64,000 nucleotides of DNA from contig CAWGTA010000007.1 of NCBI GenBank assembly GCA_963825305.1, forward strand, positions 310,001-374,000, given 5' to 3'. The stretch comes from PSRJ01 sp963825305. Its GTDB lineage: Bacteria; Acidobacteriota; Terriglobia; Bryobacterales; Bryobacteraceae. The notes beneath the pieces were generated by a model. That model was not told the origin of the DNA. It made no database searches and was given only the letters and a program-made list of their open reading frames with translations. Position 1 is the first letter of the stretch; every line of letters begins with the position of its first letter. Shown here in pieces: positions 18,709 through 26,153 of the stretch. A program made the translations under genes and the position numbers.

Positions 18709-19590
18709 ATGTATAACGCATTCTTCGGTTTCAATCAGAACCCCTTCAACATGAGCCCGGACCCGGCGTTTCTGTTCCGAAGCCCGCAGCACGAAGAGGC
18801 CTTGGCCAATCTGATTTATGGCGTGCAGAGCCGCAAGGGATTCATCGTCATCACCGGGGAAGTGGGTACCGGGAAGAGCACCATGCTCGAGTGCCTGCGC
18901 GATTTTCTGAATGCGCAGCAGATCGCCTTTGGTTCGCTGGTGAACTCGCGGCTTACGGTCGAACAGTTCTTCGAACTGGTGTCCCACGACTTCGATCTGC
19001 GCTGCGACCATCGCTCGAAAGTGGATGTCCTGCTGGCCTTGAACAGCATGTTGATTGAGCGGGCGAATCATGGCCGTACTACTGCCCTGATCGTGGACGA
19101 AGCGCACAACCTGGATTGGGAAGTGTTGGAAGAGATTCGCCTGTTGGGCAACATGGAGAATCGCCGCGGCAAGCTGCTGCAGATCGTGCTCGCGGGACAG
19201 CAGGAATTGGATCGCAAGCTGGAAGCGCCGGAATACCGTCAACTCAAACAGCGCATCGCGCTACGTTGCGCCTTGCAGGGGTTCAGCCCGGAAGAAACCG
19301 CCACTTACATCACTTCGCGTATGAGCCGCGCCGGGTTGGCGGATCAACAGATCATGCCGCCCAGCATCCTGGAAGAGATTCACTTTCGTTCGCAGGGCAT
19401 CCCCCGATTGGTCAATGCCATTTGCGACAACCTGTTGTTGACCGCCTTCGCGCTGGAAGCCAAGTCCGTCAACCTGGAAATGCTGGACGAAGTCACCTCC
19501 GACATGCGGTTGGATTATCCTGGCCCGCATCCCTTCCGCCCGGAAACCTCATTTCCAGAACATAGCGTCCGCCGCACGCGCGTAACATAA
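18709..19590 (+). CDS. ExeA/GspA-type AAA ATPase
   Basis: 293 residues from ATG 18709. The start M-Y-N-A-F-F-G-F-N-Q-N-P-F-N-M-S-P-D-P is the hallmark of this family. Walker A is G-E-V-G-T-G-K-S-T near residue 52, and Walker B is A-L-I-V-D-E-A-H-N-L near 130. The sensor/arginine region R-L-V-N-A-I-C-D-N-L lies near 245. Relatives act as cytoplasmic ATPases in type II secretion assembly and in the exosortase/PEP-CTERM exopolysaccharide loci. A PEP-CTERM protein and a PrsT-like TPR protein occur 13-15 kb away, so the second role is plausible but unproven. It stands between infC and the repeat-peptide gene. Confidence 0.87.
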   Translation: MYNAFFGFNQNPFNMSPDPAFLFRSPQHEEALANLIYGVQSRKGFIVITGEVGTGKSTMLECLRDFLNAQQIAFGSLVNSRLTVEQFFELVSHDFDLRCDHRSKVDVLLALNSMLIERANHGRTTALIVDEAHNLDWEVLEEIRLLGNMENRRGKLLQIVLAGQQELDRKLEAPEYRQLKQRIALRCALQGFSPEETATYITSRMSRAGLADQQIMPPSILEEIHFRSQGIPRLVNAICDNLLLTAFALEAKSVNLEMLDEVTSDMRLDYPGPHPFRPETSFPEHSVRRTRVT

Positions 19591-19783
19591 CGTCCGCTTC
19601 GTACCATAAAACCCGCCATGGATCCTGTATCAGGTACTTACCTAATTAGCTCTGCGCGAAATACACTCTAAAAGTACTGATGTACCCCCAATAATTGGGC
19701 GTTCTAGAACAGTCGATTAAGAATACCATTACGGATTGGACTAGGACTCACCTAAACTTGTTGGCGCAAAGGAGCTAATTCCG

Positions 19784-20122
19784 ATGAGACGACTTTTCCA
19801 GATCCAGTTGGCCTGCGCGGGGACAGCATTCATGATGGCACTCGCGCTTTCCAGGAGCTTGGCCCCGGCCGTGGCCCATGGCACCACCCTGCCGCCCCCG
19901 CCATGGGAAGAAATCCGTGTGGCGCATGGCACCACCCTGCCGCCTCCACCATGGGAAGAAATCCGTGTGGCGCATGGCACCACCCTGCCGCCTCCGCCAT
20001 GGGAAGAAATCCGTGTGGCGCATGGCACCACCCTGCCGCCTCCACCATGGGAAGAAATCCGTGTGGCGCATGGCACCACCCTGCCGCCTCCACCATGGGA
20101 AGAAGTGCGCGTAACGGCGTAA
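19784..20122 (+). CDS. Secreted protein of five 16-residue proline/tryptophan repeats
   Basis: 112 residues. ATG 19784 follows AAAGGAG (19768-19774) at good spacing, so translation is likely. The first 31 residues form a signal peptide (hydrophobic core L-A-C-A-G-T-A-F-M-M-A-L-A-L) with a cleavage motif A-V-A before H-G. The whole mature protein is five tandem copies of A-H-G-T-T-L-P-P-P-P-W-E-E-I-R-V, the last having V for I and then ending T-A. It has no cysteine. Each unit contains V-A-H-G, echoing the signal-cleavage site, and one Arg, so proteolysis at the same place in each unit could release 16-mers. The run of four prolines would need elongation factor P. This could be a secreted multi-copy peptide precursor or a structural repeat protein; no known family is recognised. 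Its neighbours are an ATPase and a polytopic membrane protein. Confidence 0.8.
   Translation: MRRLFQIQLACAGTAFMMALALSRSLAPAVAHGTTLPPPPWEEIRVAHGTTLPPPPWEEIRVAHGTTLPPPPWEEIRVAHGTTLPPPPWEEIRVAHGTTLPPPPWEEVRVTA
19871..20110 (+). repeat. Five tandem 48-bp in-frame repeats
   Basis: Units are 19871-19918, 19919-19966, 19967-20014, 20015-20062 and 20063-20110. They differ only at a few third positions (Ala codon, Pro codons 2 and 3) plus Ile to Val in the last unit. Because 48 is a multiple of three, every frame on both strands is open across the array. The near-exclusively synonymous changes point to coding constraint or recent amplification with conversion. Confidence 0.97.
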
Positions 20123-20166
20123 TCCGCTAGCGACTAGCGCGCTGCCAGCCTAGAATGTGAGTTGGC

Positions 20167-20865
20167 ATGCGGGCCCTATTGCAGTACGCAAGCTGGCTAG
20201 TCGGGCTCCCCCTGGAGCTGCTCATCATTGCCGCGCTCGTTCGCGGCCCTTATCGCCGATTTCCGTTCGTCTTCATCTACTCCGTTGCGCTCTTCCTTGC
20301 GAATGTAGCCGAAATGCCTGTGAACGCGGCGTACTTCACGGGAATCCGGCTTTCTCATAGCCGCGCGTTTTATTACTGGATCGACGAAGGCATTCTCCAG
20401 CTCCTCATCTACGCAGTGGTGATCAGCCTGATCTACGGGGCGACTGCGGAACTCCGTTCCCGCACCGTCGTGCGCGCGGCCCTGACCGGCGCCGCCGCGT
20501 TGTTCGCCGGCGGATCCTTTCTGATCCACTACAATCCTCGTCTGGTGGTCGGGATGTGGATGACACTGTGGAGCCGCGATCTGAATTTCACATCCGCCGT
20601 GCTCGATCTGGCGTTGTGGGCCATGCTGCTCGGTTCGCGGAAGAGGGAAACGCGGCTGCTGCTGTTGAGCGGGGGGCTGGGGATTCAATTCACAGGGGAA
20701 GCGATCGGCCAATCGGTAAGGCAGTGGCTTCCATGGACACTCTCACCGGGCGACGTGATCATATCAGCGGCGAACCTGGCTTGCTTATGGATTTGGTGGC
20801 AAGCCTTGCGGACTGTGCCGGTGGAGGATTCGGCTTCGCTCAAGGCAGGTCCGCCGCTGAAGTAG
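20167..20865 (+). CDS. Polytopic membrane protein (about 6-7 helices), unknown function
   Basis: 232 residues. Hydrophobic segments start at about residues 8, 33, 68, 100, 140, 165 and 195, with short charged loops between them (G-P-Y-R-R, S-R-K-R-E-T-R). No catalytic or transport motif is recognised. The last helix is Trp-rich (L-W-I-W-W-Q) and precedes a short cytoplasmic tail. It follows the repeat-peptide gene by 44 nt on the same strand, so co-expression and a role in handling that peptide are possible but only inferred. A hairpin terminator follows directly. Confidence 0.72.
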   Translation: MRALLQYASWLVGLPLELLIIAALVRGPYRRFPFVFIYSVALFLANVAEMPVNAAYFTGIRLSHSRAFYYWIDEGILQLLIYAVVISLIYGATAELRSRTVVRAALTGAAALFAGGSFLIHYNPRLVVGMWMTLWSRDLNFTSAVLDLALWAMLLGSRKRETRLLLLSGGLGIQFTGEAIGQSVRQWLPWTLSPGDVIISAANLACLWIWWQALRTVPVEDSASLKAGPPLK

Positions 20866-20902
20866 ACGGAACCGCGGCGTGTAGTCCACGGCTCCGTTTT
20901 CC
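20866..20902 (+). terminator. Rho-independent terminator
   Basis: ACGGAACCG pairs with CGGCTCCGT (one mismatch) and is followed by TTTT, immediately after the stop at 20863-20865. It separates this gene from the convergent OmpA-like gene. Confidence 0.6.
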
Positions 20903-20913
20903 TGTTAGATGAG

Positions 20914-21762
20914 CTACTGACGATTGGCGCTTGCGGGTGTGATACTGGCCGGGGCGCTTTGTGCCTCGATACGGCTGGCCGAGTTGTCGGGGCTCGTGTT
21001 CAAAGAGGCCGTGACCTGGTCGGCGCTGAAGATCTTCACTTCCACGCGGCGGTTCTTGGCGCGAGCGGCGCGGTTGTGTCCATCATCCACCGGCTTCTCT
21101 TCGCCCAAACCGATCATGTGAACGCGGTAGATCGGAATGTCGTGCTTGGCTACCAGATATTCCACCACCGTGTCGGCGCGGCGCTTGCTCAGCTCTTCGT
21201 TGTATTGCTTGGAGCCGGTGCTGTCCGTGTAGCCTTCCACGGCGATGAAGAAGCGCTTGCTGGGCTTGGCTGCATCTGCCAGCTTGTCCAGATCCTGCTT
21301 CGCATCGTCGGATAGCTTGTACTGGTTGAATTTGAAGGGCACGGAAGCCGACGTCTGCAGTTTGTAGTCGTCGATATTAGCCACGACGTTCCGCAGACTA
21401 TCGAGTCCCCGATTGGCGGAATCGGCACTCTGGGCAGCCTGATTGGCCTTGTTCATTGCCTCACCGGCATGCTGGTCGGCGGCGGTTGCGTGCTGGTCGG
21501 CGGCAAGCGCATGCTGGTCAGCCGTGGAAGCACGTTCCTGGGCCGCACTGATGCCACTCTGCGCTTTTTCGTCAACCTGTTTTACCTGGTTGCGAGTGTC
21601 TTCAATCGATTGACCGTTTCGGTTCGTCTGCTCTCCCACCTGGTCGACCTTGGCCTGAATCGGTGCGGTCGTGTTCCGCACGTACTTCTTGGTTGCGCAG
21701 CCACCGGCGAGCAAAGCGCCCGTCACGATACATGTCGTTGCGAGAAATGCTGTCCCTGTCAT
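20914..21762 (-). CDS. OmpA-family peptidoglycan-binding lipoprotein
   Basis: 282 residues from ATG 21762; an in-frame TTG at 21792 is less likely. A signal segment ends A-L-L-A-G-G-C, a slightly unusual lipobox with Ala at -3. A coiled-coil region with three copies of A-A/T-D-Q-H-A lies at about residues 75-100, probably spanning toward the cell wall. The C-terminal OmpA domain (about 145-250) has F-K-F-N-Q-Y-K-L-S, V-E-G-Y-T-D-S-T-G-S and N-R-A-A-R-A-K-N-R-R-V-E-V, which bind diaminopimelate in this family. A Ser/Ala-rich tail follows. The likely role is anchoring the outer membrane to peptidoglycan. Confidence 0.88.
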   Translation of the reverse strand: MTGTAFLATTCIVTGALLAGGCATKKYVRNTTAPIQAKVDQVGEQTNRNGQSIEDTRNQVKQVDEKAQSGISAAQERASTADQHALAADQHATAADQHAGEAMNKANQAAQSADSANRGLDSLRNVVANIDDYKLQTSASVPFKFNQYKLSDDAKQDLDKLADAAKPSKRFFIAVEGYTDSTGSKQYNEELSKRRADTVVEYLVAKHDIPIYRVHMIGLGEEKPVDDGHNRAARAKNRRVEVKIFSADQVTASLNTSPDNSASRIEAQSAPASITPASANRQ

Positions 21763-21898
21763 AGTCCAAAACCTCGGTCTCTCCTCAAGCAATCGAGGAA
21801 CCGTTCTCGATAAGCGCCTTAGTTTGAACGAAAATCGACCGGTCTGAAAGTTCAGCGCGTAACAGTTATGTAAGGTTTACCGCTATAGCGGTGATTCG

Positions 21899-22060
21899 CT
21901 ACGGACGTTTTTCCCTGGCGGGCCGGACTTTTGGCCGCTTCGCGACCGAGCGAAGGTGGTGGCCATCCGCATATTTATACCCCGGGAGATCCCAAGCCAG
22001 AGTCTCATAGATCTCGTCTTCCGGATCGGAATCCCAAAGCCAAAATTTTCGCACGATCAT
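21899..22060 (-). CDS. Possible small protein of 53 residues
   Basis: ATG at 22060 is preceded by GGAAGG at good spacing. The product is M-I-V-R-K-F-W-L-W-D-S-D-P-E-D-E-I-Y-E-T at its start, acidic and Trp-rich, followed by a basic C-terminal half (R-P-K-V-R-P-A-R-E-K-R-P). The sharp charge change and the ribosome site make it more than random, but there is no homology evidence. The rest of 21763-22154 shows no other gene. Confidence 0.35.
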   Translation of the reverse strand: MIVRKFWLWDSDPEDEIYETLAWDLPGYKYADGHHLRSVAKRPKVRPAREKRP

Positions 22061-22154
22061 ATGAACCTTCCGAATGAGAGCAGGGGGGCCTTCTTTTAGT
22101 GTACCATTCCGGTCGCCGGCGGGGCTCCTTGTCGGGGAGTGCCGGAGGGGGGAT

Positions 22155-22231
22155 TGGTGGCGGCGCGCGGACTCGAACCGCGGACCTAGGGATTATGAGA
22201 CCCTCGCTCTAGCCAGCTGAGCTACGCCGCC
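22155..22231 (-). tRNA. tRNA-Met (CAU), elongator type
   Basis: The reverse strand folds as a full cloverleaf: acceptor GGCGGCG with CGCCGCC, D-stem GCTC/GAGC, anticodon loop CTCATAA, variable AGGTC, T-stem CGCGG/CCGCG with loop TTCGAGT, discriminator A, and CCA encoded at 22155-22157. The fully paired acceptor end and the loop match elongator rather than initiator tRNA-Met. The base pair closing the anticodon loop is U-U. Confidence 0.95.
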
Positions 22232-22472
22232 TTACGGATATCCAAAGTCTACCAGACCAGTTTGTGGAAAAGCGCCGCTGGCCAAGCGATGAATCCGCCG
22301 GCGCCAAATCAGGACCAGTCTGGTCCTCGTCAGGCGGGTTCAAACGCTGTTGCCTCAATGCTTTACCCACAATGCTGACACTCGGGGCAATTCGTTGTAA
22401 GTACTGAAATTTACGATACTTGACCCCTCGCCCGGTCCCGTTTTCCCACAGTTTTTTCCACAGTTTGGTGGA

Positions 22473-23624
22473 CTATTCAACAAGGTGCAGGCGGCGCTGG
22501 AGAGATTCTGGAATCTCGGCCGATACCTCGCAGAAATCGGCTTCATAGCGCACGTCCAGTACCCGGCCCAGCGCATGCAGCAAAGCCATGGTCGCGCCAT
22601 CCCCCAGAGGCAGCCGCAGAGTCGTCCGCACCACCGGGTCCAGCGGCAGGCATTCATCGATGGTGGCTAGGAGCCGGTCAACGCCCTCGCCCGTCAGCCC
22701 GGAAACGGCTACCGCGCGCAACTCGGTACGCTCTCCGGTGGCACCTAGCAGTCTTCGCTGGAGCGCTTCGAAATCGCCCTCGCCGGCGGGCAGGCGGTCG
22801 ATCTTGTTCATTACCAGCAACTGGGGAATCTCGGCGGCCCCGATCTCCGCCAGCACTTTATGAACGTGCGCGGCGTGTTCCGGGGCGGCAGGCGACGATG
22901 CATCCACTACGTGCAGCACCATGGCCGCTTCTTTCACTTCCTCCAACGTGGCGCGGAATGCCCTGACTAAAGTAGTGGGCAGGTTGCGAATGAAGCCCAC
23001 GGTATCGCTCACCAGCGCGCGTCTATGGGATGGCAGCACCAGGGGGCGCACGGTGGGGTCGAGGGTAGCGAACATGCGCGCGTCCGTCAAAACTCCGGCC
23101 TGCGTCAAGCGATTGAACAAGGTCGATTTTCCGGCGTTGGTATAGCCAGCCATCGCCAGGGTGGCCAGCGGCACCGCATTACGGCGGCGGCGGTGCAGGG
23201 CGCGGCCCGCCCGTACGCCCTCCAGCTCTTCCTCGATTTTCTTGATACGCTTGGCGATGCGGCGGCGGTCGGTCTCCAGTTGCGTTTCACCGGGACCGCG
23301 GGTGCCGATCCCGCCGCCCAAACGGGACATCTCCACACCACGCCCGGTCAGCCGGGGCAGCATGTAGTTAAGTTGGGCCAGTTCCACTTGCAGGCGGCCC
23401 TCACGGGTGCGCGCCCGCGAAGCGAAAATGTCGAGGATGAGCTGGGTGCGGTCGATGACCTTGCAGTCGATGGCCTTTTCCAGGTTGCGCTGCTGGGTAG
23501 GTGTCAGATCGTGATCGAAGATGACAGCGTCCACGCTGCCGGTGTGGACCGCGGCCGCGATTTCCTCGACCTTGCCGTGGCCGATCAGGGTGGCGGCTTC
23601 GGGAGCCACGCGCGATTGCATCAC
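22473..23624 (-). CDS. hflX: Ribosome-associated GTPase HflX
   Basis: 383 residues from GTG 23624, but the family's conserved N-terminus (R-V-I-L-V-G-L-E) continues in the same frame upstream to 23786, directly after the hfq stop, with no ATG, GTG or TTG in those 54 codons. G1 is G-Y-T-N-A-G-K-S-T, switch I/G3 D-T-V-G-F-I-R-N-L-P, G4 N-K-I-D; the HflX-specific linker (G-R-G-V-E-M-S-R-L-G-G-G-I-G-T-R-G-P-G-E) is intact. HflX splits stalled 70S ribosomes under stress. It is downstream of hfq, the classic arrangement. The N-terminal start must be non-canonical, or the sequence has an error there. Confidence 0.93.
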   Translation of the reverse strand: MMQSRVAPEAATLIGHGKVEEIAAAVHTGSVDAVIFDHDLTPTQQRNLEKAIDCKVIDRTQLILDIFASRARTREGRLQVELAQLNYMLPRLTGRGVEMSRLGGGIGTRGPGETQLETDRRRIAKRIKKIEEELEGVRAGRALHRRRRNAVPLATLAMAGYTNAGKSTLFNRLTQAGVLTDARMFATLDPTVRPLVLPSHRRALVSDTVGFIRNLPTTLVRAFRATLEEVKEAAMVLHVVDASSPAAPEHAAHVHKVLAEIGAAEIPQLLVMNKIDRLPAGEGDFEALQRRLLGATGERTELRAVAVSGLTGEGVDRLLATIDECLPLDPVVRTTLRLPLGDGATMALLHALGRVLDVRYEADFCEVSAEIPESLQRRLHLVE

Positions 23625-23786
23625 CCGGTCGACGATCTCGCCGCCCGCACTGGCAGCCAGTTCGGCTAGTTCATCGAGCGATTCGGCAGCGCGATCGCCG
23701 CTCGACCGGCGCGGACTCCCGCGCGTTTTCCATTCCAGCCCGACGAGGATGACCCGTTCTCGGACGACGCTGGGCGGCGGCGTGTG

Positions 23787-24092
23787 TTACCCCTCCGAGG
23801 CGTTCTCGTGCGCCGGTGTTGCCGGGGTGCCGGCTAGCGCACTGGTTTGCCCGGCCATCTGCGAACTGGCGGCGTAGGAGTGCGCCATCTTCTGAGTCAC
23901 GACGGTGGAAATGGCGTGCTTAAAAATGAGCTGCTCCTGGTTATTGGTCTCCAATACCAGGGAGTATTTGTCGAAGCTCTTGATGCGGCCCGACAGCTTG
24001 ACTCCGCTCATGAGGTAAATGGTGAGGACGATTTTGTCCTTTCGTGCATTGTTTAAAAAACTGTCTTGAATATTTTGCGCCGGTTTTTCCAT
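23787..24092 (-). CDS. hfq: RNA chaperone Hfq
   Basis: 101 residues. The Sm1 motif (Q-D-S-F-L-N-N-A-R-K-D-K, then V-L-T-I-Y-L-M-S-G-V-K-L-S-G) and Sm2 (I-F-K-H-A-I-S-T-V) are intact. The usual K-H within Sm2 is present, as needed for U-rich RNA binding on the proximal face. A C-terminal tail of about 30 Ala/Ser/Thr-rich residues follows. The hexamer pairs small RNAs with mRNAs. hflX follows in the same frame right after its stop. The upstream spacer contains TACAAT (about 24147-24152 on the reverse strand), a possible -10 element. Confidence 0.96.
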   Translation of the reverse strand: MEKPAQNIQDSFLNNARKDKIVLTIYLMSGVKLSGRIKSFDKYSLVLETNNQEQLIFKHAISTVVTQKMAHSYAASSQMAGQTSALAGTPATPAHENASEG

Positions 24093-24170
24093 TCAGTCCC
24101 CCAAGCCCTTTCGGGAAAGCACAACAGTGTACAAACGGCCATAGTATTGTACAACTATTCACGGTAAAGA

Positions 24171-24252
24171 AGCTTTCAGCCGTCAGCCTATCAGCGTTCA
24201 GCCAAACCGGGCGTTGGCTGGTTGCTGAAAACTGAATACTGATGACTGAGAA
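24171..24252. repeat. CTGA/TCAG heptad repeat cluster
   Basis: A run of TCAG- and CTGA-centred words (such as TCAGCCGTCAGCC, TATCAGCGTTCAGCC, GCTGAAAACTGAATACTGATGACTGAG) with about seven-base periodicity. The same kind of cluster occurs at 41881-41963, 44030-44135 and 59383-59423. It fills the spacer between hfq and the small gene to its right. Confidence 0.7.
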
Positions 24253-24549
24253 CTATTCTTCTTCGTGCTCGGCGGCGGCTGCGGGAGAAACCCCGATCAT
24301 CGACGTGAGTTCCTGGCGGTCTACGTTCCGCGAAGGTACGGGAGGCTTCTTGGGGGCGCCCGCCGGCTCCAACACGAATTCGGAGACCGACGACAATTCG
24401 TGTTCCACGTTGAAGTCCGGGGTGTGCTTCAGCGCGGGGATCTGCGCCAAGCCGTCCTCCGTAATGACACACTCCATTCCGTTACTCAGACGGAACCGGA
24501 TTTTCAGGTGCTTTCGGATCGACAGTTTGCGCAGATCGGCCAGCTTCAT
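24253..24549 (-). CDS. Small conserved-looking protein, unknown function
   Basis: 98 residues. ATG 24549 follows AGGAAG at eight bases and overlaps the stop of the upstream DksA-like gene (ATGA), showing translational coupling. The basic N-terminus (M-K-L-A-D-L-R-K-L-S-I-R-K-H-L-K-I-R-F) is followed by an acidic/proline-rich C-terminal half ending A-E-H-E-E-E. It could be a small nucleic-acid or protein-interaction factor; no family is recognised. Confidence 0.72.
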   Translation of the reverse strand: MKLADLRKLSIRKHLKIRFRLSNGMECVITEDGLAQIPALKHTPDFNVEHELSSVSEFVLEPAGAPKKPPVPSRNVDRQELTSMIGVSPAAAAEHEEE

Positions 24550-24941
24550 CGATCGGCTTCCTGGAAGTCGCCGACCGGATCGCCCAGTGCAGCGCGCGCC
24601 GCGATGTTCTCCTGGCACGCAACACAGTAACGGGCCCACGGCACGGCTTCCAGTCGCTTGACCGAAATCGGCTCTTCGCATTCCAGACAGACCCCGTAAT
24701 TTCCATGCTCGATCCGCAGCAACGCGTCGGAAATTTCGCGCAGCAACTTGATGTCGATGGTGTTACGGTTCAGGAAAATCCACTCCTCGTGATGTTGCTG
24801 GCTGAGATCACCCTCGTCGGAGGGACAATCCAGCCGTGCGACCACCTGTGCAGCCTTCTGAGCGGACATACTCCGACGGACTTCCTCGGCTTTCTTTTCC
24901 AGCGTGTTGCGATACGTGCTTAGCTTGGGTCCGTTTTTCAT
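24546..24941 (-). CDS. DksA/TraR-type zinc-finger protein
   Basis: 131 residues from ATG 24941 (a GTG at 24953 would add four). An N-terminal helical hairpin is followed by a four-cysteine finger: C-L-E-C then C-V-A-C separated by 17 residues, with the E-P-I-S-V-K-R-L signature between. This family binds the RNA polymerase secondary channel and, with ppGpp, adjusts transcription. The hairpin-tip acidic pair cannot be assigned with certainty (S-D-E-G-D-L-S is in the expected region). Coupled to the small gene downstream. Confidence 0.88.
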   Translation of the reverse strand: MKNGPKLSTYRNTLEKKAEEVRRSMSAQKAAQVVARLDCPSDEGDLSQQHHEEWIFLNRNTIDIKLLREISDALLRIEHGNYGVCLECEEPISVKRLEAVPWARYCVACQENIAARAALGDPVGDFQEADR

Positions 24942-25178
24942 AGTGTTTACCACTTTCTCTCTACCCGATACTCGCGTAGACTTCAGGATTTATATGACGC
25001 TGACCGGGCACCAAAAGTTGCGATGGCATTGGGGGAGCACAATGCGGCGCGATTTGAAAGAGTATAGCCGCGGGTCCAGCCGAAGTCAAGCGCCACGTAT
25101 GATTTACAGAAGTTTACAGTACCGGGCACCACTTATTAGCGGTGTACTCGAGCCGAAAGATACTGTTAAACCGCCGGT

Positions 25179-26153
25179 CTACTTCAGTTTCTGGATTGCG
25201 TCGATAAGCTCCGGCACCACCTGGAAAAGATCCCCCACAATCCCGTAGTCGGCGACTTCGAAAATGGGGGCGTTGGGATCCTTATTAATCGCCACGATTG
25301 TTCGCGAGCCTTTCATGCCTACCAGGTGTTGGATCGCACCGGAAATTCCCACCGCCAGGTACATCTTGGGCGCGACCGTCTGTCCCGAGCTGCCAACCTG
25401 ACGCTCCATGGGAAGCCAGCCGGCATCGCAGATGGGGCGTGAGGCGGCCAGCTCGGCGCCCAAAGCGTCGGCGAGTTTCTGCACCAGCGCGATGTTCTCG
25501 GGTTCCTTGATACCGCGCCCTACCGACACGATCAGCTCGGCTGCCCCCAGGTCGACGGCGCGCTGCGACTCGCGGAAGAGTTCCAGCGGCTGGATGCGAA
25601 TGTCGGCGGGTGAGAGCTGCGGCGTCACCACTTCGACCGGAGCGGCGCCTTCGGCCACCTGATCGGCCCGATACGCGCCGGCCTGCAAACTCGCCAGGTG
25701 CGGCGGCGCTCCGGCGAAGCGCACATCCACGTTCACCTTGCCCTGGAAGAGCTGGCGGACGAGGATGAGTTGTCCGTTATCGACGCGGTGCGAAACCACA
25801 TCGCTGACGGCGACCTTGCCGAGCGAAGTAGCCAGCTTCGGCAGGAAGTCGCGGACCTGGTAGGTGTGCGGGAACAGCACCAGGGAAGGCTTTGTTTGCT
25901 CGATGAGCTGCCGCAGCGCCAGCGAATACCCGTCGGGAGTGTAGTCTTTCAGTAACTCGTGGTCGACCAGGTACACCTTCTCGAGCTGCTTGCGGGCGAG
26001 TTCGCCGGCGAAGGCCTGGCCGCCAGTCCGTACCAGGGCGCCAGACGCGGTGGTGTTGGTCTCCTTCGCGAGCTGCTGCGCGGCCGCGAGGGTCTCCCAG
26101 GACATGCGGTGAAACGCTTGCCCGTTGTGTTCCAGAACCGCCAGGATGCTCAT
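25179..26153 (-). CDS. etfA: Electron transfer flavoprotein alpha subunit
   Basis: 324 residues; the ATG at 26153 overlaps the etfB stop. The N-domain is adenine-nucleotide hydrolase-like. The C-terminal FAD domain has V-G-R-G-I-K-E-P-E-N, R-P-I-C-D-A-G-W-L-P, R-Q-V-G-S-S-G-Q-T-V, G-I-S-G-A-I-Q-H and I-N-K-D-P-N-A-P-I-F, the standard FAD-binding signatures. ETF carries electrons from acyl-CoA and other dehydrogenases to the respiratory chain. It is last in the acpP-fabF-etfB-etfA operon. Confidence 0.95.
   Translation of the reverse strand: MSILAVLEHNGQAFHRMSWETLAAAQQLAKETNTTASGALVRTGGQAFAGELARKQLEKVYLVDHELLKDYTPDGYSLALRQLIEQTKPSLVLFPHTYQVRDFLPKLATSLGKVAVSDVVSHRVDNGQLILVRQLFQGKVNVDVRFAGAPPHLASLQAGAYRADQVAEGAAPVEVVTPQLSPADIRIQPLELFRESQRAVDLGAAELIVSVGRGIKEPENIALVQKLADALGAELAASRPICDAGWLPMERQVGSSGQTVAPKMYLAVGISGAIQHLVGMKGSRTIVAINKDPNAPIFEVADYGIVGDLFQVVPELIDAIQKLK

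Noticed and set aside
19871..20110. Possible CRISPR array
   Set aside because: Repeats are contiguous with no unique spacers, are coding, and there are no cas genes.
19741..20114. Long open frames on both strands across the 48-bp repeats
   Set aside because: A repeat length divisible by three keeps all frames open; only the + frame at 19784 has a ribosome site and a signal peptide.
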